Origin: Gymnothorax reevesii
Taxonomy: Eukaryota; Chordata; Actinopteri; Anguilliformes; Muraenidae
Length of the DNA stretch: 64,000 nt
Reading direction: 5' to 3'
Assembly (NCBI GenBank): GCA_029721435.1
Contig: CM056582.1
Span: 37,840,611-37,904,610, forward strand
Both the position numbers and the translations under genes were made by a program. Positions 48,247-60,910 of this stretch are shown one piece after another. The notes beneath the pieces are model-generated. The model was not told the origin of the DNA. It worked only from the letters and a program-made list of their open reading frames with translations, and ran no database searches. The stretch's first letter is position 1. Each line of letters starts with the position of its first letter.

Positions 48247-51200
48247 ATCATAGAATTCCACAAAGGTTGGCCAGTATATACAAGCAGCATAGGTAGTTTC
48301 ACTCAAGTCTGCCCACTCTTTGATGCAATTGTCAGTGCCCTTTTACTACAGTGTTTGAATTCTATGGATAGCTTAAGGGAGTGTCAGCAGTCTTTTATAA
48401 TACTATCTTGTATTCACTATTGACACAATAGGGACTTTAAGCAAGGGCGGATTTTGCGACGGCTACGGCACCCGGATATAGATCTGCACTCCGCTGATCG
48501 AGACTGAAGCCGTTGTGCTGGCGTTCTTTGCTGTAGCAGGCTGATCTACCATGGGGAAAGAACCAATCTCACGTGGCCACTACAACGCTTGGTTCAGGAG
48601 ATTGAAAATGTTTTCTATAATTGATTGTGACACACTAAACATTATGTGTTTCAGTGGACTTTTCACACAGACACAGGATACTGTGTAAATTTCGCTGAGT
48701 AAAACCATAGTGAACAATTTTCTGCTGCAGGCTATATTCTCCCCTCATCCCAGCATGGCATACGGTACTTAATTTCTCTACCCTATAAACATCTATATTT
48801 ACTCACATGTACATTAGTCTTTCTTCTACTGCTGTGCATGAAAAGTACACATATGATGTATATAAATGCACACTCCCATGCACTTTACCATTCATTCACA
48901 CTCTGATTAGATGTGTGCTTTAATTGTCAAACTTTACGTCTTTTTAAAATTGAATTGTTCAAAGTAAAGTTTATTAAAAAGATGCACATTTCTTTTGGTT
49001 ATGCTCTGTTCCTGTACTTGGCATAATGACAATAAATTTGAATATTGTAATCAAATATTAACTGTTTCCCATTTCCCCTAAATCTATGACATCTACTCCT
49101 TTTGCCAGTGGGAGCAGGACAAATGAGCACTCACACTGAATTAACTACTTTGCTGACAAACCCTGATTAAAATCCACTTTTGTTTAAAGTCTCTGCTGGA
49201 TTTGACAGTGACAGCACCAGCACTTGAGACACTTTTTTCCAGGTGCCATAGGCATTGCAAAATCTGCCATTGTTGCTGGTCCAGATGAAATGCATAATTC
49301 CAACCACGAAGGGACTCGAACCCTCAGTCTTCTGATTCGAAGTATGACGCCTTATCCATTAGGCCACGTGGTCATTGCATGACAAGGCTGACTCCTAACA
49401 GTGAGCTGTGAGAACTGACAGCGGTTGATCAGTGCCATGTCAAATAACCGCTGTCATGTTGAGTTAAACAGCCCTGTCATTGAAAAACTCTCATACTCAA
49501 TCACTCTCCAGATCCAAACTCAGTTGTTTCGACCGTATGGTCAGGCTGAGCAATGTTAGCCCCTTGACTGAAGTTTGGTGAGTTTTTTTCTCAGATTTCA
49601 GTGTTAGTAACACCAGCAAGATGATATGAAAAAACACCACCATCACACAACTATGCAAAGACTCAAGTCCTCAATCTTTTGATCCGGAGTCAGAAAGCTC
49701 CTCCATTAGGTGTCCTTTCATATTAGGTGACATCATTGGGGTTGACTTATGTTATTCCCTTAAACAAAGCCTTGTGAGTGTTAGTTTCAAGTTTCTGTTG
49801 CAGAAACTGTGACCAAGTCGTGTTCACAAGTACCAGCTTAAAAGAAAGTTTTTGTCCGAGAAACAGCTGGCAAGTGACATTAAAAAGCACCAGCACTAAA
49901 CAACCATGAATGGTCTCCAACTGTCAGTCTTAATACTTGAGTCAACTAAATTATCCAATATTTGCCTGATGTATTAGTTCACATGGTCAGGTTGAGTTTT
50001 GCTTGTCCCTTGACAGTGGTTTTGTGAGTTTTGTCAAGGTTCTTTCTAAAACCACAGCCAGATAACATGAAAAACCACGACCAGAAGACACTTATGAAGG
50101 GACTCAGATCCTCAATGTTCTGGCTCAAAGTCAGAAACCTCACCTATTAGTTTGCTTTCATACATTACTACTACTATGTTACATTCAAAAGCTCTGTTAT
50201 TGAACAAGGTATGCTCAATTACCTTATCCAAAATCAGGTTCCCTGTGTATCGGACCGTAAAAAACAGCTTGCAAATGATATAAACACAAGTGTCAAACAA
50301 GCAAGAAGGGACTAAAGTCCTTCGTCTTCAGATCCGTAGTCAGGAATTTCTCCATTAGGGGCCCTTCATATTAGGTAACATCATATGACTGAATTGCTTT
50401 ATTGTCATGAAGAAAAGGTTCCAAGTTCTTTAACTGCTTTCTTTTGACGAAACAGCTACCAGTTCATATTAACAAGCACCAACTTTAAAGAAAGTTTTTA
50501 TGTAGGAAATACCGCAAGATACATTAACAAGCACCCCCATGAAACACCCTTGAAGGTTCTCCAACAATCAATCCGAAGATCAGGGCCATGTTCGAATAGT
50601 GTTTTTTGTCACGGAAAGTGGCTAACTTCTAGAAAATGAGCTGGAAGTGTATACACGGCAGCCATGAGAAGTGTATTCCAGTTTTGTAAATGTAAAGAAA
50701 AGGTGCTTCAATGCTTCCTAACGTATCACCTTTGACATAGGGTACACGAAACCATTCTTCATAAAAACAAAGGTGATAACGCCATCCAGCCATTCAGTGG
50801 GGCTGAACCATTTAAAGTGACGACCATCCATACGGGCAATCACAAAAAACAAAGGAACGTGATGGGCAAGAATGGCATGATCAAGTTGGCCAGTAAATGC
50901 ATTGGATTGTCGTAGCAGCACGGTTGTCTTCCTTAGCCGTTTTGAATTCCCCTTTACACCTCTCCTTTACCTCATGACATTATCCAATTGTGGTTGAAGA
51001 AACGTTTATGGACATTAGAGCATATGACGTCATTTTTTGTCTATTCAAATTCTGCAGCAAAGTTATATAACTTATCCTTTATATGCCATATGATTAGGTC
51101 ACACGGTCAGGCTGAATTATACTAGTCCTTTAATTGAAACCTCATGTTTTTTCAGGTTAATTTTTAAGAAACAGCTGTCTACCTTTAAAATGCACACGCG

Positions 51201-51412
51201 TTAAAGTATTGTTAAGGGTCTCTTTAATCTTCTGAACCAAGGACTGACACCTTATCCATTCGATCACACAGTCAGTTTCCATGATGTCAGCTCCATAGAA
51301 TTAAAAACAGTAAAATGGACGATGTCATGGAGTTGTGGGGATCTGAAGGGAGCTTAAAATGGCCACCCTTATTGATAAGAAAGTATTCCTATTGTGACAC
51401 CTGAAAGGGAAG
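48247..51412. repeat. Monomer m18, long form (3166 bp)
   Basis: It contains pseudogene t18. Its left end ('cagcagtctttt' at 48385, 'gtgctggcg' near 48515) recurs in m21 at +9498 bp. The similarity stops before about 49.1 kb. Confidence 0.95.
49301..49373 (-). pseudogene. tRNA-Arg(UCG) pseudogene t18, anticodon stem damaged
   Basis: The anticodon arm reads TCATA, CTTCGAA, TCAGA. Pairs 29-41 (A-A) and 30-40 (U-C) are lost, and position 37 is A instead of G. Boxes A and B are intact, so it may still be transcribed, but a stable anticodon stem is unlikely. Confidence 0.85.
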
Positions 51413-54400
51413 ATCATAGAATTCCACAAAGGTTGGCCAGTATATACAAGCAGCATAGGTAGTTTCACTCAAGTCTGCCCACTCTTTGATGCAATTGTCA
51501 GTGCCCTTTTACTACAGTGTTTGAATTCTATGGATAGCTTAAGGGAGTGTCAGCAGACTTTTATAATACTATCTTGTATTCACTATTGACACAATAGGGA
51601 CTTTAAGCAAGGGCGGATTTTGCGACGGCTATGGCACCCGCATATAGATCTGCACTCCGCTGATCGAGACTGAAGCCGTTGTGCCGGCGTTCTTTGCCGT
51701 AGCAGGCTGATCTACCATGGGGAAAGAACCAATCTCACGTGGCCACTACAACGCTTGGTTCAGGAGATTGAAAATGTTTTCTATAATTGATTGTGACACA
51801 CTAAACATTATGTGTTTCAGTGGACTTTTCACACAGACACAGGATACTGTGTAAATTTCGCTGAGTAAAACCATAGTGAACAATTTTCTGCTGCAGGCTA
51901 TATTCTCCCCTCATCCCAGCATGGCATACGGTACTTAATTTCTCTACCCTATAAACATCTATATTTACTCACATTTACATTAGTCTTTCTTCTACTGCTG
52001 TGCATGAAAAGTACACATATGATGTATATAAATGCACACTCCCATGCACTTTACCATTCATTCACACTCTGATTAGATGTGTGCTTTAATTGTCAAACTT
52101 TACGTCTTTTTAAAATTGAATTGTTCAAAGTAAAGTTTATTAAAAAGATGCACATTTCTTTTGGTTATGCTCTGTTCCTGTACTTGGCATAATGACAATA
52201 AATTTGAATATTGTAATCAAATATTAACTGTTTCCCATTTCCCCTAAATCTATGACATCTACTCCTTTTGCCAGTGGGAGCAGGACAAATGAGCACTCAC
52301 ACTGAATTAACTACTTTGCTGACAAACCCTGATTAAAATCCACTTTTGTTTAAAGTCTCTGCTGGATTTGACAGTGACAGCACCAGCACTTGAGACACTT
52401 TTTTCCAGGTGCCATAGGCATTGCAAAATCTGCCATTGTTGCTGGTCCAGATGAAATGCATAATTCCAACCACGAAGGAACTCGATCCCTCAGTCTTCTG
52501 ATTCGAAGTCAGACGCCTTATCCATTAGGCCACGTGGTCATTGCATGACAAGGCTGACTCCTAACAGTGAGCTGTGAGAACTGACAGCGGTTGATCAGTG
52601 CCATGTCAAATAACCGCTGTCATGTTGAGTTAAACAGCCCTGTCATTGAAAAACTCTCATACTCAATCACTCTCCAGATCCAAACTCAGGTGTTTTGACC
52701 GTATGGTCAGGCTGAGCAATGTTAGCCCCTTGACTGAAGTTTGGTGAGTTTTTTTCTCAGATTTCAGTGTTAGTAACACCAGCAAGATGATATGAAAAAA
52801 CACCACCATCACACAATTATGCAAAGACTCAAGTCCTCAATCTTTTGATCCGGAGTCAGAAAGCTCCTCCATTAGGTGTCCTTTCATATTAGGTGACATC
52901 ATTGGGGTTGACTTATGTTATTCCCTTAAACAAAGCCTTGTGAGTGTTAGTTTCAAGTTTCTGTTGCAGAAACTGTGACCAAGTCGTGTTAACAAGTACC
53001 AGCTTAAAAGAAAGTTTTTGTCCGAGAAACAGCTGGCAAGTGACATTAAAAAGCACCAGCACTAAACAACCATGAATGGTCTCCAACTGTCAGTCTTAAT
53101 ACTTGAGTCAACTAAATTATCCAATATTTGCCTGATGTATTAGTTCACATGGTCAGGTTGAGTTTTGCTTGTCCCTTGACAGTGGTTTTGTGAGTTTTGT
53201 CAAGGTTCTTTCTAAAACCGCAGCCAGATAACATGAAAAACCACGACCAGAAGACACTTATGAAGGGACTCAGATCCTCAATGTTCTGGCTCAAAGTCAG
53301 AAACCTCACCTATTAGTTTGCTTTCATACATTACTACTACTATGTTACATTCAAAAGCTCTGTTATTGAACAAGGTATGCTCAATTACCTTATCCAAAAT
53401 CAGGTGCCCTGTGTATCGGACCGTAAAAAACAGCTTGCAAATGATATAAACACAAGTGTCAAACAAGCAAGAAGGGACTAAAGTCCTTCGTCTTCAGATC
53501 CGTAGTCAGGAATTTCTCCATTAGGGGCCCTTCATATTAGGTAACATCATATGACTGAATTGCTTTATTGTCATGAAGAAAAGGTTCCAAGTTCTTTAAC
53601 TGCTTTCTTTTGACGAAACAGCTACCAGTTCATATTAACAAGCACCAACTTTAAAGAACGTTTTTATGTAGGAAATACCGCAAGATACATTAACAAGCAC
53701 CCCCATGAAACACCCTTGAAGGTTCTCCAACAATCAATCCAAAGATCAGGGCCATGTTCGAATAGTGTTTTTTGTCACGGAAAGTGGCTAACTTCTAGAA
53801 AATGAGCTGGAAGTGTATACACGGCAGCCATGAGAAGTGTATTCCAGTTTTGTAAATGTAAAGAAAAGGTGCTTCAATGCTTCCTAACGTATCACCTTTG
53901 ACATAGGGTACACGAAACCATTCTTCATAAAAACAAAGGTGATAACGCCATCCAGCCATTCAGTGTGGCTGAACCATTTAAAGTGACGACCATCCATACG
54001 GGCAATCACAAAAAACAAAGGAACGTGATGGGCAAGAATGGCATGATCAAGTTGGCCAGTAAATGCATTGGATTGTCGTAGCAGCACGGTTGTCTTCCTT
54101 AGCCGTTTTGAATTCCCCTTTACACCTCTCCTTTACCTCATGACATTATCCAATTGTGGATGAAGAAACGTTTATGGACATTAGAGCATATGATGTCATT
54201 TTTTGTCTATTCAAATTCTGCAGCAAAGTTATATAACTTATCCTTTATATGCCATATGATTAGGTCACATGGTCAGGTTGAATTATACTAGTCCTTTAAT
54301 TGAAGCTTCATGTTTTTTCAGGTTAATTTTTAAGAAACAGCTGTCTACTTTTAAAATGCACACGCGTTAAAGTATTGTTAAGGGTCTCTTTAATCTTCTG

Positions 54401-54578
54401 AACCAAGGACTGACACCTTATCCATTCGATCACACAGTCAGTTTCCATGATGTCAGCTCCATAGAATTAAAAACAGTAAAATGGACGATGTCATGGAGTT
54501 GTGGGGATCTGAAGGGAGCTTAAAATGGCCACCCTTATTGATAAGAAAGTATTCCTATTGTGACACCTGAAAGGGAAG
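51413..54578. repeat. Monomer m19, long form (3166 bp)
   Basis: It contains pseudogene t19. t18 and t19 share 'tgattcgaag' and 'gcataattcc', so their middle parts have a recent common source. Confidence 0.95.
52467..52539 (-). pseudogene. tRNA-Arg(UCG) pseudogene t19, T-loop damaged
   Basis: T54 is A, losing the T54-A58 reverse-Hoogsteen pair. C61 is T, making G53-U61. Box B becomes GGATCGAGTTC. G37 is A, shared with t18. The anticodon stem is intact. Transcription and T-arm folding should both be impaired. Confidence 0.85.
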
Positions 54579-57500
54579 ATCATAGAATTCCACAAAGGTT
54601 GGCCAGTATATACAAGCAGCATAGGTAGTTTCACTCAAGTCTGCCCACTCTTTGATGCAATTGTCAGTGCCCTTTTACTACAGTGTTTGAATTCTATGGA
54701 TAGCTTAAGGGAGTGTCAGCAGACTTTTATAATACTATCTTGTATTCACTATTGTCACAATAGGGACTTTAAGCAAGGGCGGATTTTGCGACGGCTACGG
54801 CACCCGGATATAGATCTGCACTCCGCTGATCGAGACTGAAGCCGTTGTGCCGGCGTTCTTTGCCGTAGCAGGCTGATCTACCATGGGGAAAGAACCAATC
54901 TCACGTGGCCACTACAACGCTTGGTTCAGGAGATTGAAAATGTTTTCTATAATTGATTGTGACACACTAAACATTATGTGTTTCAGTGGACTTTTCACAC
55001 AGACACAGGATACTGTGTAAATTTCGCTGAGTAAAACCATAGTGAACAATTTTCTGCTGCAGGCTATATTCTCCCCTCATCCCAGCATGGCATACGGTAC
55101 TTAATTTCTCTACCCTATAAACATCTATATTTACTCACATGTACATTAGTCTTTCTTCTACTGCTGTGCATGAAAAGTACACATATGATGTATATAAATG
55201 CACACTCCCATGCACTTTACCATTCATTCACACTCTGATTAGATGTGTGCTTTAATTGTCAAACTTTACGTCTTTTTAAAATTGAATTGTTTAAAGTAAA
55301 GTTTATTAAAAAGATGCACATTTCTTTTGGTTATGCTCTGTTCCTGTACTTGGCATAATGACAATAAATTTGAATATTGTAATCAAATATTAACTGTTTC
55401 CCAATTCCCCTAAATCTATGACATCAACTCTTTTTGCTAGTGGGAGCAGAACAAATGAGCATTCACACTGAATTAACTACTTTGCTGACAAACCCTGATT
55501 AAAATCCACTTTTGTTTAAAGTCTCTGCTGGATTTGACAGTGACAGCACCAGCACTTGAGACACTTTTTTCCAGGTGCCATAGGCATTGCAAAATCTGCC
55601 ATTGTTGCTGGTCCAGATGAAATGCACAATTCCAACCACGAAGGGACTCGAACCTTCAGTCTTCTGATCCGAAGTCAGACGCCTTATCCATTAGGCCACG
55701 TGGTCATTGCATGACAAGGCTGACTCCTAACAGTGAGCTGTGAGAACTGACAGCGGTTGATCAGTGCCATGTCAAATAACCGCTGTCATGTTGAGTTAAA
55801 CAGCCCTGTCATTGAAAAACTCTCATACTCAATCACTCTCCAGATCCAAACTCAGGTGTTTCGACCGTATGGTCAGGCTGAGCAATGTTAGCCCCTTGAC
55901 TGATGTTTGGTGAGTTTTTTTCTCAGATTTCAGTGTTAGTAACACCAGCAAGATGATATGAAAAAACACCACCATCACACAACTATGCAAAGACTCAAGT
56001 CCTCAATCTTTTGATCCGGAGTCAGAAAGCTCCTCCATTAGGTGTCCTTTCATATTAGGTGACATCATTGGGGTTGACTTATGTTATTCCCTTAAACAAA
56101 GCCTTGTGAGTGTTAGTTTCAAGTTTCTGTTGCAGAAACTGTGACCAAGTCGTGTTAACAAGTACCAGCTTAAAAGAAAGTTTTTGTCCGAGAAACAGCT
56201 GGCAAGTGACATTAAAAAGCACCAGCACTAAACAACCATGAATGGTCTCCAACTGTCAGTCTTAATACTTGAGTCAACTAAATTATCCAATATTTGCCTG
56301 ATGTATTAGTTCACATGGTCAGGTTGAGTTTTGCTTGTCCCTTGACAGTGGTTTTGTGAGTTTTGTCAAGGTTCTTTCTAAAACCGCAGCCAGATAACAT
56401 GAAAAACCACGACCAGAAGACACTTATGAAGGGACTCAGATCCTCAATGTTCTGGCTCAAAGTCAGAAACCTCACCTATTAGTTTGCTTTCATACATTAC
56501 TACTACTATGTTACATTCAAAAGCTCTGTTATTGAACAAGGTATGCTCAATTACCTTATCCAAAATCAGGTGCCCTGTGTATCGGACCGTAAAAAACAGC
56601 TTGCAAATGATATAAACACAAGTGTCAAACAAGCAAGAAGGGACTTAAGTCCTTCGTCTTCAGATCCGTAGTCAGGAATTTCTCCATTAGGGGCCCTTCA
56701 TATTAGGTAACATCATATGACTGAATTGCTTTATTGTCATGAAGAAAAGGTTCCAAGTTCTTTAACTGCTTTCTTTTGACGAAACAGCTACCAGTTCATA
56801 TTAACAAGCACCAACTTTAAAGAAAGTTTTTATGTAGGAAATACCGCAAGATACATTAACAAGCACCCCCATGAAACACCCTTGAAGGTTCTCCAACAAT
56901 CAATCCAAAGATCAGGGCCATGTTCGAATAGTGTTTTTTGTCACGGAAAGTGGCTAACTTCTAGAAAATGAGCTGGAAGTGTATACACGGCAGCCATGAG
57001 AAGTGTATTCCAGTTTTGTAAATGTAAAGAAAAGGTGCTTCAATGCTTCCTAACGTATCACCTTTGACATAGGGTACACGAAACCATTCTTCATAAAAAC
57101 AAAGGTGATAACGCCATCCAGCCATTCAGTGTGGCTGAACCATTTAAAGTGACGACCATCCATACGGGCAATCACAAAAAACAAAGGAACGTGATGGGCA
57201 AGAATGGCATGATCAAGTTGGCCAGTAAATGCATTGGATTGTCGTAGCAGCACGGTTGTCTTCCTTAGCCGTTTTGAATTCCCCTTTACACCTCTCCTTT
57301 ACCTCATGACATTATCCAATTGTGGTTGAAGAAACGTTTATGGACATTAGAGCATATGATGTCATTTTTTGTCTATTCAAATTCTGCAGCAAAGTTATAT
57401 AACTTATCCTTTATATGCCATATGATTAGGTCACACGGTCAGGTTGAATTATACTAGTCCTTTAATTGAAGCTTCATGTTTTTTCAGGTTAATTTTTAAG

Positions 57501-57744
57501 AAACAGCTGTCTACTTTTAAAATGCACACGCGTTAAAGTATTGTTAAGGGTCTCTTTAATCTTCTGAACCAAGGACTGACACCTTATCCATTCGATCACA
57601 CAGTCAGTTTCCATGATGTCAGCTCCATAGAATTAAAAACAGTAAAATGGACGATGTCATGGAGTTGTGGGGATCTGAAGGGAGCTTAAAATGGCCACCC
57701 TTATTGATAAGAAAGTATTCCTATTGTGACACCTGAAAGGGAAG
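54579..57744. repeat. Monomer m20, long form (3166 bp)
   Basis: It is the copy of m17 in the trimeric higher-order repeat. It contains t20, which gained a T-stem mismatch after that duplication. Confidence 0.95.
55633..55705 (-). tRNA. tRNA-Arg(UCG), copy t20, T-stem mismatch
   Basis: G51 to A breaks the 51-63 pair in the middle of the T stem. All else is consensus. The change is absent from t17, its duplicate 9498 bp upstream, so it is recent. Confidence 0.85.
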
Positions 57745-60700
57745 ATCATAGAATTCCACAAAGGTTGGCCAGTATATACAAGCAGCATAGGTAGTTTCAC
57801 TCAAGTCTGCCCACTCTTTGATGCAATTGTCAGTGCCCTTTTACTACAGTGTTTGAATTCTATGGATAGCTTAAGGGAGTGTCAGCAGTCTTTTATAATA
57901 CTATCTTGTATTCACTATTGACACAATAGGGACTTTAAGCAAGGGCGGATTTTGCGACGGCTACGGCACCCGGATATAGATCTGCACTCCGCTGATCGAG
58001 ACTGAAGCCGTTGTGCTGGCGTTCTTTGCCGTAGCAGGCTGATCTACCATGGGGAAAGAACCAATCTCACGTGGCCACTACAACGCTTGGTTCAGGAGAT
58101 TGAAAATGTTTTCTATAATTGATTGTGACACACTAAACATTATGTGTTTCAGTGGACTTTTCACACAGACACAGGATACTGTGTAAATTTCGCTGAGTAA
58201 AACCATAGTGAACAATTTTCTGCTGCAGGCTATATTCTCCCCTCATCCCAGCATGGCATACGGTACTTAATTTCTCTACCCTATAAACATCTATATTTAC
58301 TCACATGTACATTAGTCTTTCTTCTACTGCTGTGCATGAAAAGTACACATATGATGTATATAAATGCACACTCCCATGCACTTTACCATTCATTCACACT
58401 CTGATTAGATGTGTGCTTTAATTGTCAAACTTTACGTCTTTTTAAAATTGAATTGTTCAAAGTAAAGTTTATTAAAAAGATACACATTTCTTTTGGTTAT
58501 GCTCTGTTCCTGTACTTGGCATAATGACAATAAATTTGAATATTGTAATCAAATATTAACTGTTTCCCATTTCCCCTAAATCTATGACATCAACTCCTTT
58601 TGCCAGTGGGAGCAGAACAAATGAGCACTCACACTGAATTAACTACTTTGCTGACAAACCCTGATTAAAATCCACTTTTGTTTAAAGTCTCTGCTGGATT
58701 TGACAGTGACAGCACCAGCACTTGAGACACTTTTTTCCGGGTGCCATAGGCATTGCAAAATCTGCCATTGTTGCTGGTCCAGATGAAATGCACAATTTCA
58801 ACCACGAAGGGACTCGAACCCTCAGTCTTCTGATCCGAAGTCAGACGCCTTATCCATTAGGCCACGTGGTCATTGCATGACAAGGTTGACTCCTAACAGT
58901 GAGCTGTGAGAACTGACAGCGGTTGACCAGTGCCATGTCAAATAACCGCTGTCATGTTGAGTTAAACAGCCCTGTCATTGAAAAACTCTCATACTCAATC
59001 ACTCTCCAGATCCAAACTCAGGTGTTTCGACCGTATGGTCAGGCTGAGCAATGTTAGCCCCTTGACTGATGTTTGGTGAGTTTTTTTCTCAGATTTCAGT
59101 GTTAGTAACACCAGCAAGATGATATGAAAAAACACCACCATCACACAACTATGCAAAGACTCAAGTCCTCAATCTTTTGATCCGGAGTCAGAAAGCTCCT
59201 CCATTAGGTGTCCTTTCATATTAGGTGACATCATTGGGGTTGACTTATGTTATTCCCTTAAACAAAGCCTTGTGAGTGTTAGTTTCAAGTTTCTGTTGCA
59301 GAAACTGTGACCAAGTCGTGTTAACAAGTACCAGCTTAAAAGAAAGTTTTTGTCCGAGAAACAGCTGGCAAGTGACATTAAAAAGCACCAGCACTAAACA
59401 ACCATGAATGGTCTCCAACTGTCAGTCTTAATACTTGAGTCAACTAAATTATCCAATATTTGCCTGATGTATTAGTTCACATGGTCAGGTTGAGTTTTGC
59501 TTGTCCCTTGACAGTGGTTTTGTGAGTTTTGTCAAGGTTCTTTCTAAAACCGCAGCCAGATAACATGAAAAACCACGACCAGAAGACACTTATGAAGGGA
59601 CTCAGATCCTCAATGTTCTGGCTCAAAGTCAGAAACCTCACCTATTAGTTTGCTTTCATACATTACTACTACTATGTTACATTCAAAAGCTCTGTTATTG
59701 AACAAGGTATGCTCAATTACCTTATCCAAAATCAGGTGCCCTGTGTATCGGACCGTAAAAAACAGCTTGCAAATGATATAAACACAAGTGTCAAACAAGC
59801 AAGAAGGGACTAAAGTCCTTCGTCTTCAGATCCGTAGTCAGGAATTTCTCCATTAGGGGCCCTTCATATTAGGTAACATCATATGACTGAATTGCTTTAT
59901 TGTCATGAAGAAAAGGTTCCAAGTTCTTTAACTGCTTTCTTTTGACGAAACAGCTACCAGTTCATATTAACAAGCACCAACTTTAAAGAAAGTTTTTATG
60001 TAGGAAATACCGCAAGATACATTAACAAGCACCCCCATGAAACACCCTTGAAGGTTCTCCAACAATCAATCCGAAGATCAGGGCCATGTTCGAATAGTGT
60101 TTTTTGTCACGGAAAGTGGCTAACTTCTAGAAAATGAGCTGGAAGTGTATACACGGCAGCCATGAGAAGTGTATTCCAGTTTTGTAAATGTAAAGAAAAG
60201 GTGCTTCAATGCTTCCTAACGTATCACCTTTGACATAGGGTACACGAAACCATTCTTCATAAAAACAAAGGTGATAACGCCATCCAGCCATTCAGTGTGG
60301 CTGAACCATTTAAAGTGACGACCATCCATACGGGCAATCACAAAAAACAAAGGAACGTGATGGGCAAGAATGGCATGATCAAGTTGGCCAGTAAATGCAT
60401 TGGATTGTCGTAGCAGCACGGTTGTCTTCCTTAGCCGTTTTGAATTCCCCTTTACACCTCTCCTTTACCTCATGACATTATCCAATTGTGGATGAAGAAA
60501 CGTTTATGGACATTAGAGCATATGATGTCATTTTTTGTCTATTCAAATTCTGCAGCAAAGTTATATAACTTATCCTTTATATGCCATATGATTAGGTCAC
60601 ACGGTCAGGTTGAATTATACTAGTCCTTTAATTGAAGCTTCATGTTTTTTCAGGTTAATTTTTAAGAAACAGCTGTCTACTTTTAAAATGCACACGAGTT

Positions 60701-60910
60701 AAAGTATTGTTAAGGGTCTCTTTAATCTTCTGAACCAAGGACTGACACCTTATCCATTCGATCACACAGTCAGTTTCCATGATGTCAGCTCCATAGAATT
60801 AAAAACAGTAAAATGGACGATGTCATGGAGTTGTGGGGATCTGAAGGGAGCTTAAAATGGCCACCCTTATTGATAAGAAAGTATTCCTATTGTGACACCT
60901 GAAAGGGAAG
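57745..60910. repeat. Monomer m21, long form (3166 bp)
   Basis: It contains consensus t21. Its left end matches m18. Confidence 0.95.
58799..58871 (-). tRNA. tRNA-Arg(UCG), copy t21, consensus
   Basis: It is identical to t2 within the 73 nt. The base just 3' of the tRNA differs (plus strand 'atttcaacc'). Confidence 0.97.

Larger units (their letters stand above)
44661..58018. repeat. Higher-order repeat: 9498-bp (three-monomer) duplication
   Basis: Private variants at 44661, 44769, 45901, about 45961, 47143, 48391 and about 48515 each recur exactly 9498 bp later (54159, 54267, 55399, 55459, 56641, 57889, 58013). The matched segment ends before about 49.1 kb, where m18 and m21 diverge. Confidence 0.85.
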
